DNA of 64,000 nt from Muricea muricata (taxonomy: Eukaryota > Cnidaria > Anthozoa > Malacalcyonacea > Plexauridae), in the NCBI GenBank assembly GCA_963855995.1, contig OY979717.1, forward strand, positions 47,582,044 through 47,646,043. The letters are read 5' to 3'. Below are positions 1 through 10,695 of this stretch, one piece after another (the stretch's first letter is position 1; each line of letters starts with the position of its first letter). A program made the translations under genes and the position numbers. The notes beneath the pieces are model-generated. The model worked only from the letters and a program-made list of their open reading frames with translations. It ran no database searches and was not told the origin of the DNA.

Positions 1-820
1 CTTTCCAATCTGTTATTATATCGCTGTTTACGCAAAACTGTTTTCCCGAAGTTCGTTTCATAGCTTTGTCAAGAAATTCGCATTTTGTCCAGCCATTTTT
101 GGTGGTATTTTTAACGATTGCCTTATAAAAATCTTCCTTCAAACGAAAGTTTGCTTTAGTGAAGCCCATAGACTGTTTTGAGTTATCAATAAAATGTATG
201 CTTACGTGATTAGGGTTGTCACGTGGACATTCCTTCTCGTATTCTTGATGGTCAACAAGGGACGCATAACCAGCAGCCGCCAACAAACGCTTCAAATATT
301 TTACATTGTAATAAGTTTCCAATGGCGACCATGAATTGAAGGAAGCAAATCTTGTTTGCTTGACAAAAGGTATAACCACTTTCCGTCCGCTTTTTCCAGC
401 TTGCGCACAAAGGCTGAGAAAAGCACGAGTGTTTTTCGATAATTGCTCTGTGTACTGGCTATGGACGAAAATATACTTTCTCGATGGGACTTGTTTCTTG
501 GGTTTCGAAATATCGATCTTTTGGGGAAAAACCAAGGTGGAATAATTGAAAGTAACTCGGGTTTTTGTAGCTTCATTTTCACGAAGAATACCTATTTGTA
601 GATTTTGTCCGTTAGCATGTTTTATTAATCTTGCTAGTAATTCTTTAAAATAAGCCCCTTCGATCTCGCTATAATATATTTCTTCACGATTTTTATCCGT
701 TTTTCTTTCTGTCGGACGTCTCCACCAAGTACTTTCCAGTTTATTTGTGAGCCAGTTTATGAGAAACCAGCCAGTGAACGTAATGATGAAGAACAAAATC
801 CGAAGTCTAAAACGCATTTC
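1..820 (-). CDS. O-fucosyltransferase-like protein, copy 1 (partial, first coding exon)
   Basis: The minus strand is open from an ATG at 817-815 to the window edge without a stop, about 272 codons. The ATG lies three bases after a pyrimidine-rich acceptor ending TTTTACAG (exon start 820), exactly as in the copies at 14872 and 26943, so a 5' non-coding exon is expected upstream. A hydrophobic stretch near residues 8-27 follows a short basic N-terminus, as in type II Golgi glycosyltransferases. It matches the other copies throughout (YIFVH, then RAFLSLCAQAGKSGRKVVIP). The HIRGEK motif and last exon lie outside the window. There is no frameshift here. Function is inferred from the complete paralogues. 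Confidence 0.75.
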
Positions 821-1250
821 CTGTAAAATTATAAAAACGTTAACAAATAGAGAGCATTTTGCCGTTGTCTTTCTAGTTCTAGATACACAGTATGACGTCA
901 TGACTTAGTTATGCTGAAGCATGTGGGTACAAGTGTTCTTACCACGTTATGATGTTCTTACGATGCAAAATTTACCAGAAAGCATTACGGGTATCAACTA
1001 GGAATAGCTGGGGAAAAATGACCAAAACTAAGCTAATGGATTGACATTTTAATACAAGCGAGAGAATAACCTTTTGTCTTCTGTCTGTTCTTCAAAAGAT
1101 GTTAATTAACATTTTAAACGATTTCAGACCACAGTGCATTCAGGTTAGATCGACATCTGTTATCTTTTTTGCTATTGTGAATTTAAGAAGTTTTTTTATT
1201 GAAATAGATTGCTTAGGAGCTTATACTGTAGAGTAAACAAAGAAATCAAG
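821..1250. repeat. Segmental duplication upstream of fucosyltransferase copy 1
   Basis: The sequence aligns with 14873-15340, upstream of copy 2, and the proximal part with 26944-27020, upstream of copy 3. Shared landmarks are AGATACACAGTATGA near the gene, AGAGAATAACCTnTTGTCTTCTGTCT farther out, and a TTTTTTTGCTATTGT block. The duplicated block therefore includes the putative promoter and 5' intron. No core promoter element could be assigned. Confidence 0.6.
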
Positions 1251-1688
1251 AAATTTAAAATTTAAAAGCTCATGGGCGTGCTCTGGGGGGGGGGATGCAC
1301 GAGGTTTTGGTATGACCATATTACCCCAAACAAAATTTCAAAATTTTATCTATATATCCCATGCGAAGCTTGCTTAATTGCCCTGGCAGAATCTGCTCCA
1401 CTCTCTTTTATTTTTGCAAAATGAACATTAATTTGCTCTGGTACTTTATACAGAATGTTGGCAACTTTTAGGGCTTTGTTGATATCAGGACCTCAGTCGT
1501 ATTAGCCAGGTTCACACTCTCAAAGATAGAAAGCTGGCCATGTATATTATTTGCATGTATTTTGGAAATTTCATTTATATATCTCTTATGACAAGCAGCA
1601 TAATGCTGACACTGGACGAAAAATCGAATTTGCCAAAAATTTGCCTTGTGCAAACCTGTTGCAAATAGCTACGTTGCAAAGGTTTGCA

Positions 1689-1752
1689 CCCATTGCATAA
1701 GTGGTGGTTGCCAAGTTTGCACAACTTGGCAACCACCACATTATGCAATGGG
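1689..1752. repeat. Short near-perfect hairpin (foldback or miRNA-precursor-like)
   Basis: A stem of about 29 bp is formed by CCCATTGCATAAGTGGTGGT and its continuation against ACCACCACATTATGCAATGGG, with one mismatch and a loop of about 5 nt. Size and pairing would suit a small foldback element or a pre-miRNA. Nothing shows that it is transcribed. Confidence 0.55.
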
Positions 1753-2772
1753 ATCAGATCCCGTTAGAATTGGGCAAGGCCTTTTAAGAGGTTAGCCTGG
1801 TAGCCCCCAGCTGCATTTTAAATATCTAGTAAAGAATTGATTGAAAATGCGAAATTGAAAAAAGCATGTTATGTACAAATTAAAGAAATGTGTGTCAGTG
1901 GTTGGAGGAATGTCTCTTGTGAAACCACTGCACAGAGGGAGGGGATCGAGGGGAACATATACACCCCATGTTCATTTGTGAAAGTATTCTGTACAGAACA
2001 TGCTTTTATATTTTAGGCTAAATTGGTGGAACTGTGCATAATTATCTATAAAATATGCAACTGGACAATTTGAACACCCATCTGTGTAGGAGAGAATATC
2101 CACTTGAATTAGAATTGTTAATTAGACTTGTAGAGAAATTGCACTAAGTGTTTGCCTGTACCGGCAAAACGTTTGCCTGGCATTTACATACTTGTCGGTA
2201 GTCTACTTATTTGGGTGTTTTGAATTTTTTCTTTGTCAATGTGCTTGTCGTAATATTGCAGCTGCGCAACTTTAATAGTTTTCTGCCAGTCTTGAGCCTG
2301 CGAGAAAGTTTAATTTCGACAAAAAAATGTTTGTAATGCAGTTACTAGTTATTGTATGTAATGGTATTCATGTTAAAATAAAACATTAAATTATTACAAA
2401 TACTCTATTTGCTTGTGTTTCCTGTTTTCTGTTTTTATAGCTACGTTTTGCATGCGCTTTTCAGTTGAATTACGATGCATTCCACCACAATGAATAAAGG
2501 AAACTATGTTTGAGCGATGCCTGATTGACCAAATTTTTTGTACGAATATGACTAGATTAAATGTCTGAAAGAGCAATTTCCGACGATCTAGAGGGTTTAA
2601 ATTTCTCTCGCACAGAGCCAACCATGGTATCGCGCCTCGTGACCTTTGGCCTCCATCCCTAGAGCATGACCAATGTTTTTGTGCTAGTTACGTCACCATA
2701 GCGACAACCCAGCTTATTGAAAACAAGTGGCCCAGCATGATAAAAATTGACTAAATGTCTGATCTGCGGGCA

Positions 2773-2922
2773 GGTGCCTGTTGTGCAAAACTCTTAATCA
2801 CTTTTTAATCACTGTTTTGTAATAAAATAGTGATTAAGTAAAAACTATGCTGCTCTGATTGGTTGACGTTTTTTGCTAATCACAGTTAACTTTAATCACT
2901 TTTTAATGCAACCGGCCACAGG
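2773..2922. mobile_element. Small inverted-repeat element (MITE)
   Basis: The left end reads GCCTGTTGTGCAAAACTCTT followed by AATCACTTTTTAATCAC. The right end, reversed, reads CCTGTGGCCGGTTGCATTAA followed by AAAGTGATTAAAG. The ends are therefore imperfect inverted repeats around an AT-rich core with no ORF. A related GGCCGGTTGTATAAAGCTCT sequence occurs near 9975. No target duplication was identified. Confidence 0.45.
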
Positions 2923-2982
2923 TTAGCAATTTCATATCGACGCAAAGAATCCATTACAGTCAATTTCAGGTTGCTTTTCCGT

Positions 2983-3151
2983 GAGCGGTTGCAAACTTCG
3001 TTCTGAAGTTCACAAATTCATTGCAAAGTCCATGATGAACTCACAAGCTGGTGTGTTAACTTAACTGAGCATATGATTGGCTGGTTTCATTTAATGGCCA
3101 ATTGTAGGCTTCTTTTACAAACCTGCTTCGCAACGAAGTTTGCAACCGCTC
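2983..3151. mobile_element. MITE with 20-bp perfect terminal inverted repeats
   Basis: GAGCGGTTGCAAACTTCGTT at 2983 is matched exactly, inverted, at the right end (3132-3151). The interior is non-coding. Flanks on both sides contain TTTTCCG, offset by one base, compatible with a hAT-type 8-bp target duplication that has drifted. The superfamily is inferred. Confidence 0.6.
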
Positions 3152-3234
3152 GTTTTCCGCAATTTTCCCAATTATCTCCGGCAATAATTCTTGGTGCCCC
3201 ATTTTGAAGTTCTTGAAATTTCGACTGCAACTCT

Positions 3235-3960
3235 AGTTTGCAATTTGGCTATACCAGAGATAGATAATCAAAATATGGCTGAACAAGGGCGTTATAAACC
3301 TTGGTTTGGCACTTCTTCGGAACATAGGGCTTGATTAATTTTATTGCTCTAATGCCGCGTGAAGCTTTTTTGCTCATGCTATCAATTTGATTTTCCCACT
3401 TCAACTTATCGTCAATGATCACGCGCAAAGACTTTTTGATGTATGAACTTTGTTTACTGTTTCATTGCCAATCTTGATTACCGGGATTACTAATCCTACG
3501 TAGATTGTGGCGAGAGCCAATAATCATATATTAGAGGTACTCTATTTGCTACCAACCATCGATAAATATTACCAAGTTCGGAATTTAGTTGTGCCCTCTC
3601 TTTTTCTACAGCTTCTGCCGAAGTAAAAACATTAGTATAATCTGAAAACATAGAGGGTTCTGCTTGATCAAGACGATTTGAAAGGTCATTGACGCAAAAC
3701 AGAGATAAGAGAGGACCTAAATTTGAGCCCAGTGGAACCCCACATTCAATTAATTTTCTAGATGATCTGACATTATTTACTTTACATGTTTGATATCTTT
3801 TGTCCAGATAAGATATAACCAGTTTGGGGTATTCCCTGTAATTCCATATAATTTCAACTTGTCAATTAAGATTTTTTTATCAACGGTGTCAAACGATTGT
3901 CTGTTTGTTAAGATATTATTCTCATTCATATAAGAAATTAATTGATTTTAAACAATTTTT
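3235..3960 (-). pseudogene. Non-LTR retrotransposon (LINE) reverse transcriptase remnant
   Basis: Minus-strand conceptual pieces give, in order, FDTVDKKILIDKLKLYGI, a GV(P)xGSNLGPLL region, a degenerate FSDYT where FADDT is expected, and a C-terminal SKKASRGIRAIKLIKP segment followed by YNALVQPYFDY. These are conserved RT and post-RT blocks of CR1/L2-like LINEs. Stops and frameshifts break the frame and the catalytic Asp pair is damaged, so it is dead. No ends or poly(A) were identified. Confidence 0.75.
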
Positions 3961-4127
3961 CCCCAAATTTTTGCAACAGTTGATCAAGCTGAAAAAGGTC
4001 TGTAATTGCTACAGTCATTTTACTCACAGTAAATTTTCATATTTAAACTAAAGGTAAGTGGTATTTTGTGTTCAAAACAATACTTTTGTTGTATTTCATC
4101 GCTCATTGTCTGCTGTGATCAAACATT

Positions 4128-4500
4128 TTGATCACAGTTCATAGATTTCAAGAGCGTACAATTGTTTATATATATTGCCATGAGGCAAACTTACATGCAC
4201 TGACTTCTTGTCAGGCGCTATACGTGTTGTGTTCACGTATCTCACAAGAGTCAAACAGAAAGGAGCCATTGTTGCTCCTGCTAGTCTTAGATCAGACCCT
4301 CATTCACGCGAAAGGCCACGTACCAATATTAGACCTTGCCATTGTGCAGGTATTCAAACTGACCTAGCCATTGTGCAGGTACATCAAAGTATTAGACCTA
4401 GCCATTGTGCAGAATATTCAAACAATATTACCCAGCGTTGCGGGAATCAAAATAAAAGTGCCTGCCTACTTGCTGGGCATTATAGACAATTGTATCACTG
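4128..4500 (+). other. Short-repeat coding-like stretch upstream of the 2A ORF
   Basis: A 97-residue open frame (4208-4501) contains three imperfect copies of a unit derived from ATTAGACCTAGCCATTGTGC at 4338-4413, giving repeated IRPxHCA and related peptides. No domain was recognised. It may be an N-terminal piece of the same decayed element as the 2A ORF, or chance. Confidence 0.3.
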
Positions 4501-4662
4501 AAACTGATTATTATAAACAGACTGATTTACTCTAAATTCTAAACAAATACGGGTGTAAGCAAAGAAGTATATCGCTCAAGGATTGGATCACACCACAATT
4601 TTATACATTGTCGTAATAGACTACACTGCTTTAAAGGTAAACTTTGGAATCAAATATTATTA

Positions 4663-5519
4663 ATGTTTTACTTATATACATTCTATTTTCCTTATCTCAA
4701 AAGCCAATTAAAGAAGCAAAAAGGTAACAGAGAAATATGCCAGTGGTATGTACAAATGGTACGTTATCATGCTGTTTATGTGCCGTTATTACTTGGACTT
4801 TCAAATGATGTTGAGAAAAATCCAGGACCTAGAACTATAAATGATATAGTTGATCCCACTTATACTGTTCATGCGGATTTTAGTCAAGGTATAGTGAATT
4901 AATGTTTGGTATGAATGCTGGTAAACAGTGTGTGTCATTGTATGCAATTGTGTACAAAGAAATTGAATCAGTAAATTGAGATGGATTGATGCTAAACTAA
5001 ATTTTAATGTGTGGCAACAGTTTGTATGGTATCATCAACCAAAGTATAAATAAGAGTTATTTATTATTAACCGATGTCCCAGAGTTTGTAGACATAGACA
5101 ACCATGCTTTTAATTTCCAATATAGTGATTCCTTTTTAGGGGCACTACATATGAGTGAAAATAGTCCTCCACATGGACACTTGAGCATGCTTTCAATGAT
5201 GTATGACGGGATTCAATAATAACTGATTCTGAGACGGAGAAATGTAATAATTGTCAATAAACTTTGCAAACAACCTTCCATCACTTTGGGATTATGGTCT
5301 TGTACCATTGTATCTAACCAATTGATGATGATACAGATATTGTCAATCAAACAAATTCATTCATACCAGATCTATCGTATCGTTTGGAAGGCTATCTACA
5401 TCATGCTTACCGATACTTGTCAAAGACGAAGCGACTTCGTGCTAAACAATTCAAGAATGAGCCACCCAAACTAGCCGTGCGTTCATACTGGATGTATGAT
5501 TCGTAAAGCCAAGTTATTC
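4663..5519 (+). pseudogene. Decayed mobile-element ORF with 2A motif and cysteine-protease/OTU-like segment
   Basis: The first open frame (4663-4902) contains LLLGLSNDVEKNPGP at residues 42-56, a full match to the 2A ribosome-skipping consensus D(V/I)ExNPGP; skipping would occur between the final G and P (codons about 4804-4830). After the motif come HADFSQG, then, across stops, FGMNAGKQCVSLYAIVYKE, LYGIINQSINKSYLLLTDVP and LRAKQFKNEPPKLAVRSY. This series resembles the protease-like protein carried by Helitron-type and related animal elements. At least three stops or frameshifts interrupt it. The 2A identification is strong; the family placement is by recollection of motif order only. Confidence 0.55.
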
Positions 5520-6424
5520 CATGTACGAAAGGATGAAAAAATTACGAAGGCTTTTATTCAACAACATACGTGACAAATAGTTTACTTGTATCAAACTATA
5601 GTGGCTGATTAATTTATCCTTCTATCCTTCAAATCCGTTCATGTGTGCCGCTATCCTGGAACCTTGCTCCTTTCTTGTGTGTTAAATTGTTAGTATTGTA
5701 CTGTCCAACGTGTCATTTATGTCTTTGTGCTTACTTCTTCCAATTTGTTTCATTTCTCTATATTCTCTCTCTTGTAAAAAATAGTGTATATGTGTAAATC
5801 ACACTCGTAAAATTGATATTCGTTACGATGTTGTAGACACGTTCTCTGTATAGTGTACTTCATATGATCTAATTGGTTTATTTAAATATACTCATGTAAC
5901 TGTTCGTTTACTGTGTCCAACGTATATATTTACTGGCGCACCTTTTGTCGGGAGAGTGCATTAATGCATTGTGGCCTAGCTTAACTACAAAAACTTTAAT
6001 TCCTTATACCTTATGTGGAGGGTTTTTGTACCAAATCTAGACTAGCATGCACCTATTTTAAAAGAGGTCCTTTGGCATACATCAAACATAGCATTGCAGT
6101 TTGTCTGGGTTTGAGCATAACCTGCAAAATGGCGATCATGCAGCGTGTTTAACATGGTCACAATGCTTAGCAATGTACGATTATAATTTCGCGTGCCTTG
6201 GCTTACTTCGTTGAGGCTACCCACATGTACGCTATGCGTATCTATTTTTATATATGGGAGAAACAGTAGCATTTTTTAAGATATTCATGGAAAATCGCTT
6301 GCTGCAACAACTTTTGAAAATATTTGTCAATGTAGGACAAATCAATTCAGCAGAATCTTTAACTATCTCGCAGTAATATTCTTATCACCTGTAATAGTCT
6401 CTTCCTCCACTTCTAAACAGATTT
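5520..6424. other. Intergenic, nothing recognised
   Basis: AT-rich DNA with only short random open frames. No domain, tandem repeat or inverted repeat was seen. Confidence 0.5.
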
Positions 6425-7300
6425 TTGGACGTTTTTTATCCTTTGCCTCTAATGAGGCTGACACCTTTCCATAATTGCTTTGGATCGTTGCTATTGTTAT
6501 TTATGGTGTATGTTGAAAATGTCTTGACTTGCTTTTTCTATTATTTTGTTGGTTTTGTTTCGTGCTATTTTATACGCTTCACGAAAATGTCAAGATTTTA
6601 TCTGAGTCACTATTTGTTGTAAATAGTCTCAATGATTCATATATTTCTGGATGTCGTTAGTCAGCCATGGTGTGTGTTCACTTCTAACTTTACGCGTTCT
6701 CAATGGAGCGTGTTTGCCTTCGATAGAAATGAACACATTCTTCCAAGTTTCTCAGATTTTGTTTGGGTCTACCTCAGTGGCTGATCTAGCGTAAGTCAAA
6801 ATAAATTACCACAGCTCATTCTAGGATATATTTACATTTTAAAATAGCTTCAAAGCAACTTCATTGGTTAGATTTTATTCTTTTGAAATTCATAACCAAT
6901 GACATTGTTATAAAGTTATTTTGAATTTAAAATTGAGCTGCTATAATTTATTTTGACTTACTCTGGATCCGCCTCTGGTCTAGCTCTTTTTTTATGTTGG
7001 TCGAATTTAATGTATCAAACACATCCCTTTTAAATGAAAATTTGCTGTAGTTTTTAAAAGATCGCGACTCGACAATTTTACGAGGCGGTCTATTTATTGC
7101 ATCTTTTATACATACATAAATCATAAAGTGGTCGCTAATACCTAGACGAATCACTGCACTCGATTTAAATTTTTGTGGGCTGTTGGTGATTAATACGTCA
7201 ATGATGCCGTGCCAATTGTGATTCGTGTTGGTTCTGTTATATTTGTTCTGACAGACACATGTCCATAATATCTGTAAGTTTTCGACTGTGGTCATTCTTT
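6425..7300 (-). pseudogene. LINE endonuclease/linker remnant, split by a hAT MITE
   Basis: Minus-strand frame 7295-6978 encodes GIIDVLITNSPQKFKSSAVI then LGISDHFMIYV and RSFKNYSKFSFKRDVF, typical of the end of the AP-endonuclease domain and start of the linker in CR1/L2-like LINEs. After the inserted MITE (6775-6977) the reading resumes, interrupted, with KHAPLRTRKVR, TPWLTNDIQKYM and NDPKQLWKGVS. Both halves are in the same order and strand, so one LINE copy was split. Stops show it is inactive. Confidence 0.7.
6775..6977. mobile_element. hAT-type MITE, copy A (8-bp target duplication)
   Basis: The ends are CAGTGGCTGATCTAGCGTAA and, inverted, CAGAGGCGGATCCAGAGTAA. Flanking octamers are GTCTACCT (6767-6774) and GTCTAGCT (6978-6985), an 8-bp target duplication with one difference, diagnostic of hAT-like insertion. 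The interior is about 200 bp and non-coding. It aligns over its full length with the copy at 35208-35409. Confidence 0.75.
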
Positions 7301-7329
7301 TAAGTATCTAACAAGTATGCTATACTGAT

Positions 7330-7860
7330 TGTGAAGTTGTGAATGTTGGTCAAATTCTACTTAGACTGCCGCCACAATAATACACATCTAACAGACTAGA
7401 TTAAGAGAGATGCATAATAGGAAATGTGATAAAATATATGTTGAAAGAAGCCCATACTTGTAATCCTTCCCACTACTGTTTACACTCGTGTTTACAGTCG
7501 TCCAGTTTTGAGGTTTTCATCTGCTACTGTAGCTAGTATGCTGCAAGCTTCGTTTGTATCAATTTAATAGTGTAACTGCCTCGAACGGTTTAGAAATTAC
7601 ATAAAACTTTGCTTACCTGAAGGGTAAAATACCAGATAAAGGTAAAGAAAACCAGGCTCTTGAAAAATACCAGATACAATGTTGCAAATACCCGTGATAG
7701 TTGTCAATGTTATTATAGCTATCTTTGGATAATTGGATTGTTCCACCTCTCTGCATCTTAAGACGTATGCAATTGCAAATTATTTGTTTCCGACACTTAA
7801 AGACGACGTCCCGTTGATTTCATTTAGAACAAGACGCTCCTACGGCGTTCACTCCGCCTT
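7330..7860. repeat. Dispersed repeat family R1, copy 1
   Basis: It shares long blocks with 20040-21400 and 36940-38030, including CTGCCGCCACAATAATACAC, GATGCATAATAGGAAATGTG, and a TTTAGAAATTACATAAAACT block followed by GCTTACCTGAA. No conserved ORF links the copies. The Thr-Leu-rich open frames are not shared, so it is treated as a non-coding repeat or old segmental duplication. Confidence 0.5.
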
Positions 7861-8784
7861 CCAAAACAAAAATGGGCACAAGCTAGGCCAGTTAGGGCTG
7901 TAACTAGAGCGTTCATTGGAGGTGGGGTATATTCACTTATTTCTGTTCTGCCCAACGAATTCCTTTTTAAATCAGTTATTGTTAAAGTACCTTCCAGGGT
8001 ATTTTAAGACATTGCTGGCACATCTTATGTAATCACTAAGATAACCAAAAATCAATGTCTGAGTGACTTGCCAGGCACCCTGCCCAGAGTCCTAGTAAGA
8101 TTGCATTTTTTAGAATTTAATTTAAATTAAAGGCTTTCATAGTACATATATCAAACACGATTCTTTTGTCATAATACCACCAACATACGGCTCTTTAATT
8201 TTTGGGTAGTTGCAAGTAAAAAAGTTTCACTAAAAGTGTATACAATACATAAATAAATTTACCTAATAGCATAATTTAACCTAATAGCAGCATACAAATT
8301 CTGTAGCACACTGCCTGAAGTCTCCAGATATAATTTGTTGGGAACTTTAGACTAACATATGTATTTCTGGAATTGGAGTGTAAAATGTCTCTTAACTTTA
8401 TAATTGTATGAGATCCCACAGGCAAATAAATCATTTTGCACGAAATATCAGAATCTCAACATATGTAGAAAAAAAAACCAAGGAAAGAAATCATAGCAAA
8501 TACTTCGTGATTAGAGTTAGGAACGCATTTCCTAGACCCACTCCTTGGTCATGGAATGATGGAGTCTATCAACATTTGCCGTTTTAAAGCATTTTTGGAG
8601 CAATGTTTTGAAAAAGAAACTTCCTATCCCTTTTGTTCACTATTGCATGTTAAAAATTGGGTTTTGTATATAGATATTTCAGTAGAATTTGCGTTTGACT
8701 CTTGTGTAGAAATTTCTAAATTTCTTAAAAGTGGAAACACAACAGAAAATGACGGAAACACGCTCTCAAAACTTTACTGCCCAA
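7861..8784. other. Intergenic, nothing recognised
   Basis: AT-rich. An 84-residue open frame at 8556-8810 has no recognisable motif and runs into the foldback element, so it is not called a gene. Confidence 0.4.
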
Positions 8785-8966
8785 CCGATCCGAACGTTGT
8801 ATTCCAATAAAATTACTGGTTACAACGTTTGATAATTCCAATAGTTACTGGAATTGTCATTTTATGCATGTAAAATGAACCCTGACCCAAACCCTAACCC
8901 TAACCGTGATAATCCCAATAATTTATTGGATACAATAATTTTATTGGGATACAACGTTCGGATCGG
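8785..8966. mobile_element. Foldback/MITE with interstitial telomere-like core
   Basis: CCGATCCGAACGTTGTATTC plus CAATAAAATTA at the left end is repeated inverted at 8936-8966, about 31 bp with one extra base on the right. The core contains CCCTAACCCTAACC (8892-8906), a short match to the metazoan telomere repeat. No coding content. Confidence 0.6.
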
Positions 8967-9399
8967 GTGTACGGTGATACATCGCTCCTCGGTAAAGTTT
9001 CGCGGTGGAATTTGTCGTTTTAAAACATTTTGCATGAGAATCGTTGCACGTAAAACCTTCTCGCGGTTTAGATGTTCTAGCATACATGTTAAAATGCGTG
9101 TTTTGTTGAAATATTCCGCTAGAAGTCTAGAACTTGAGTTTAAACGCCGTGTTTAGGTTGGCTCGCGCGGCTTGTGTCCAGCGGTATCCCCCATGAGCGC
9201 TGCGCCAACTTGCGATACCGAAAAAAAGGAAATTAAAAAAAAACAGAAATGGGGCGAATTACTCGCCTGCGGCAGGCGGAGTAATTGTAACACAAAACTA
9301 AATCGTGTCGAATTCAGAATACGAGTGCCTGCCTTTAGGGAAGCGGAATATAGAAATTGCAATTCACAATCAATAGAGAATCATTAAAAACGGCAATTA

Positions 9400-9970
9400 A
9401 AGGATACAAACGTCGCTAGAATACAAACATGTCAAGCACAGCGAACAACAGTAATCAATGTTATTCGTTTTTTACCAAAGAAATAATTTTACTGTCATCA
9501 AACAGCCCCCTAGCTGGGATGGGGGAAAAAATTTTGGATTTTCCATAAATTTATCATATTCATTGCGTTGGAGCTAAAGCTAAAAAATATTGTTAGGACA
9601 TACAGAAACCTCACAATATCTTTGGTATTTATACACTAACACGCAGTGAACGAGCTTGAAGCATTATTTAGCTAAACTGCATAACACAACAACACCAGGA
9701 CAACATGGAGTATAGGATGCGGGCACTCTTTGTTCGCCATGACGTCGTACATTACAATTGTTTACCAATAATTAATGCTACAAGCTAGTAACATCTTATC
9801 GTTCTTAATGTTTCAATTCTGTACTCATCTGTCTTTAACATCATTAACGACGTATAGTATTCAACATCGCTGAACAATTGGAATTCACCTTCTTGACACC
9901 GCGTGACTTTAGTTGCAATCAAGACCAAACTCAATCACATTCCTAGGCATTGGGACAAGTTCGTTTTCCT
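9400..9970. other. Repeat tail and unrecognised sequence
   Basis: GTCGCTAGAATACAAACATG near 9410 matches 21563 and, less well, 38970, so the R1 family extends here. The rest shows no feature. Confidence 0.35.
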
Positions 9971-9971
9971 G

Positions 9972-10095
9972 GGGCCGGTTGTATAAAGCTCTTAACTACC
10001 AAAAAAGTGGTTAAATAGTGGCTAACTTTAACCACATAGTTGTACAAAAAAGCAGTTAGCGTTACTTGCAGTTAAAAAGTAGTTAAAGTTAACGA
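9972..10095. repeat. MITE-like GGGGCCGGTTGTATAAAGC repeat
   Basis: It starts GGGGCCGGTTGTATAAAGCT and contains alternating AGTGGTTAA/TTAACCAC motifs; related to the element at 2773-2922. The right end was not resolved. Confidence 0.4.
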
Positions 10096-10329
10096 TCCTC
10101 ATTGGCATAGTTAACTTCCCAAAATCTAGTCAAATAGGGCGGCTGTATTGAAAGTGATCAACTTTTATGAGCCAGATAATATTGAAGGGTAACTGTTACC
10201 TAGAGTTTTTAATTTTCATTTTCCCTGGGAAGATTTATCTTGTTTCTTCTATATGCTATCTAGATTTATTTTGTTTGCGGATGTTACTATAATAGTATTT
10301 ACTCATATAAGATTTAACTTCTCTTCTGC

Positions 10330-10590
10330 ATGAGGAAATCTGGTAATAAACAATGTGACATTACGGCTTGAAACCAATTACCAACTGGTATTAAATCCTG
10401 AGAAAACAAAATTTATGTTATCCGCCCAAAAATTGAAGCGTATTATTGGAGATGCTAAACTGCATATTGATGGCTTAGAAATTGAACAAGTAAAACAAGT
10501 CTACTGGAAATTTCTTGGAGTAATCATAAATTTAGAAACTAGACTAAAAAACTAAGTCAGTCATGTATGTGCTAAAGTAGCAAAAAATAT
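10330..10590 (+). pseudogene. LINE reverse transcriptase fragment
   Basis: The open frame 10355-10555 includes LVLNPEKTKFMLSAQKL, then LEIEQVKQVYWKFLGVIIN. This is the conserved LN-KT-M ... I-V-FLGV(I/V)ID block that follows the RT active site in CR1/Jockey-like LINEs. Only this segment survives; it is on the strand opposite to the remnants at 3235 and 6425. Confidence 0.65.
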
Positions 10591-10695
10591 GGAGTAATAC
10601 TTATAATAACATTGTACTTGTGTCATGGCTAAACGCCTTGTATTGCTCACGTATTACAGTATAATGATCTTCCATTGCAGCTGCTTACATATCTA

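Noticed and set aside
8892-8906. True telomere end
   Set aside because: Only about two and a half repeats inside a foldback element, flanked by ordinary sequence; a chance or interstitial tract.
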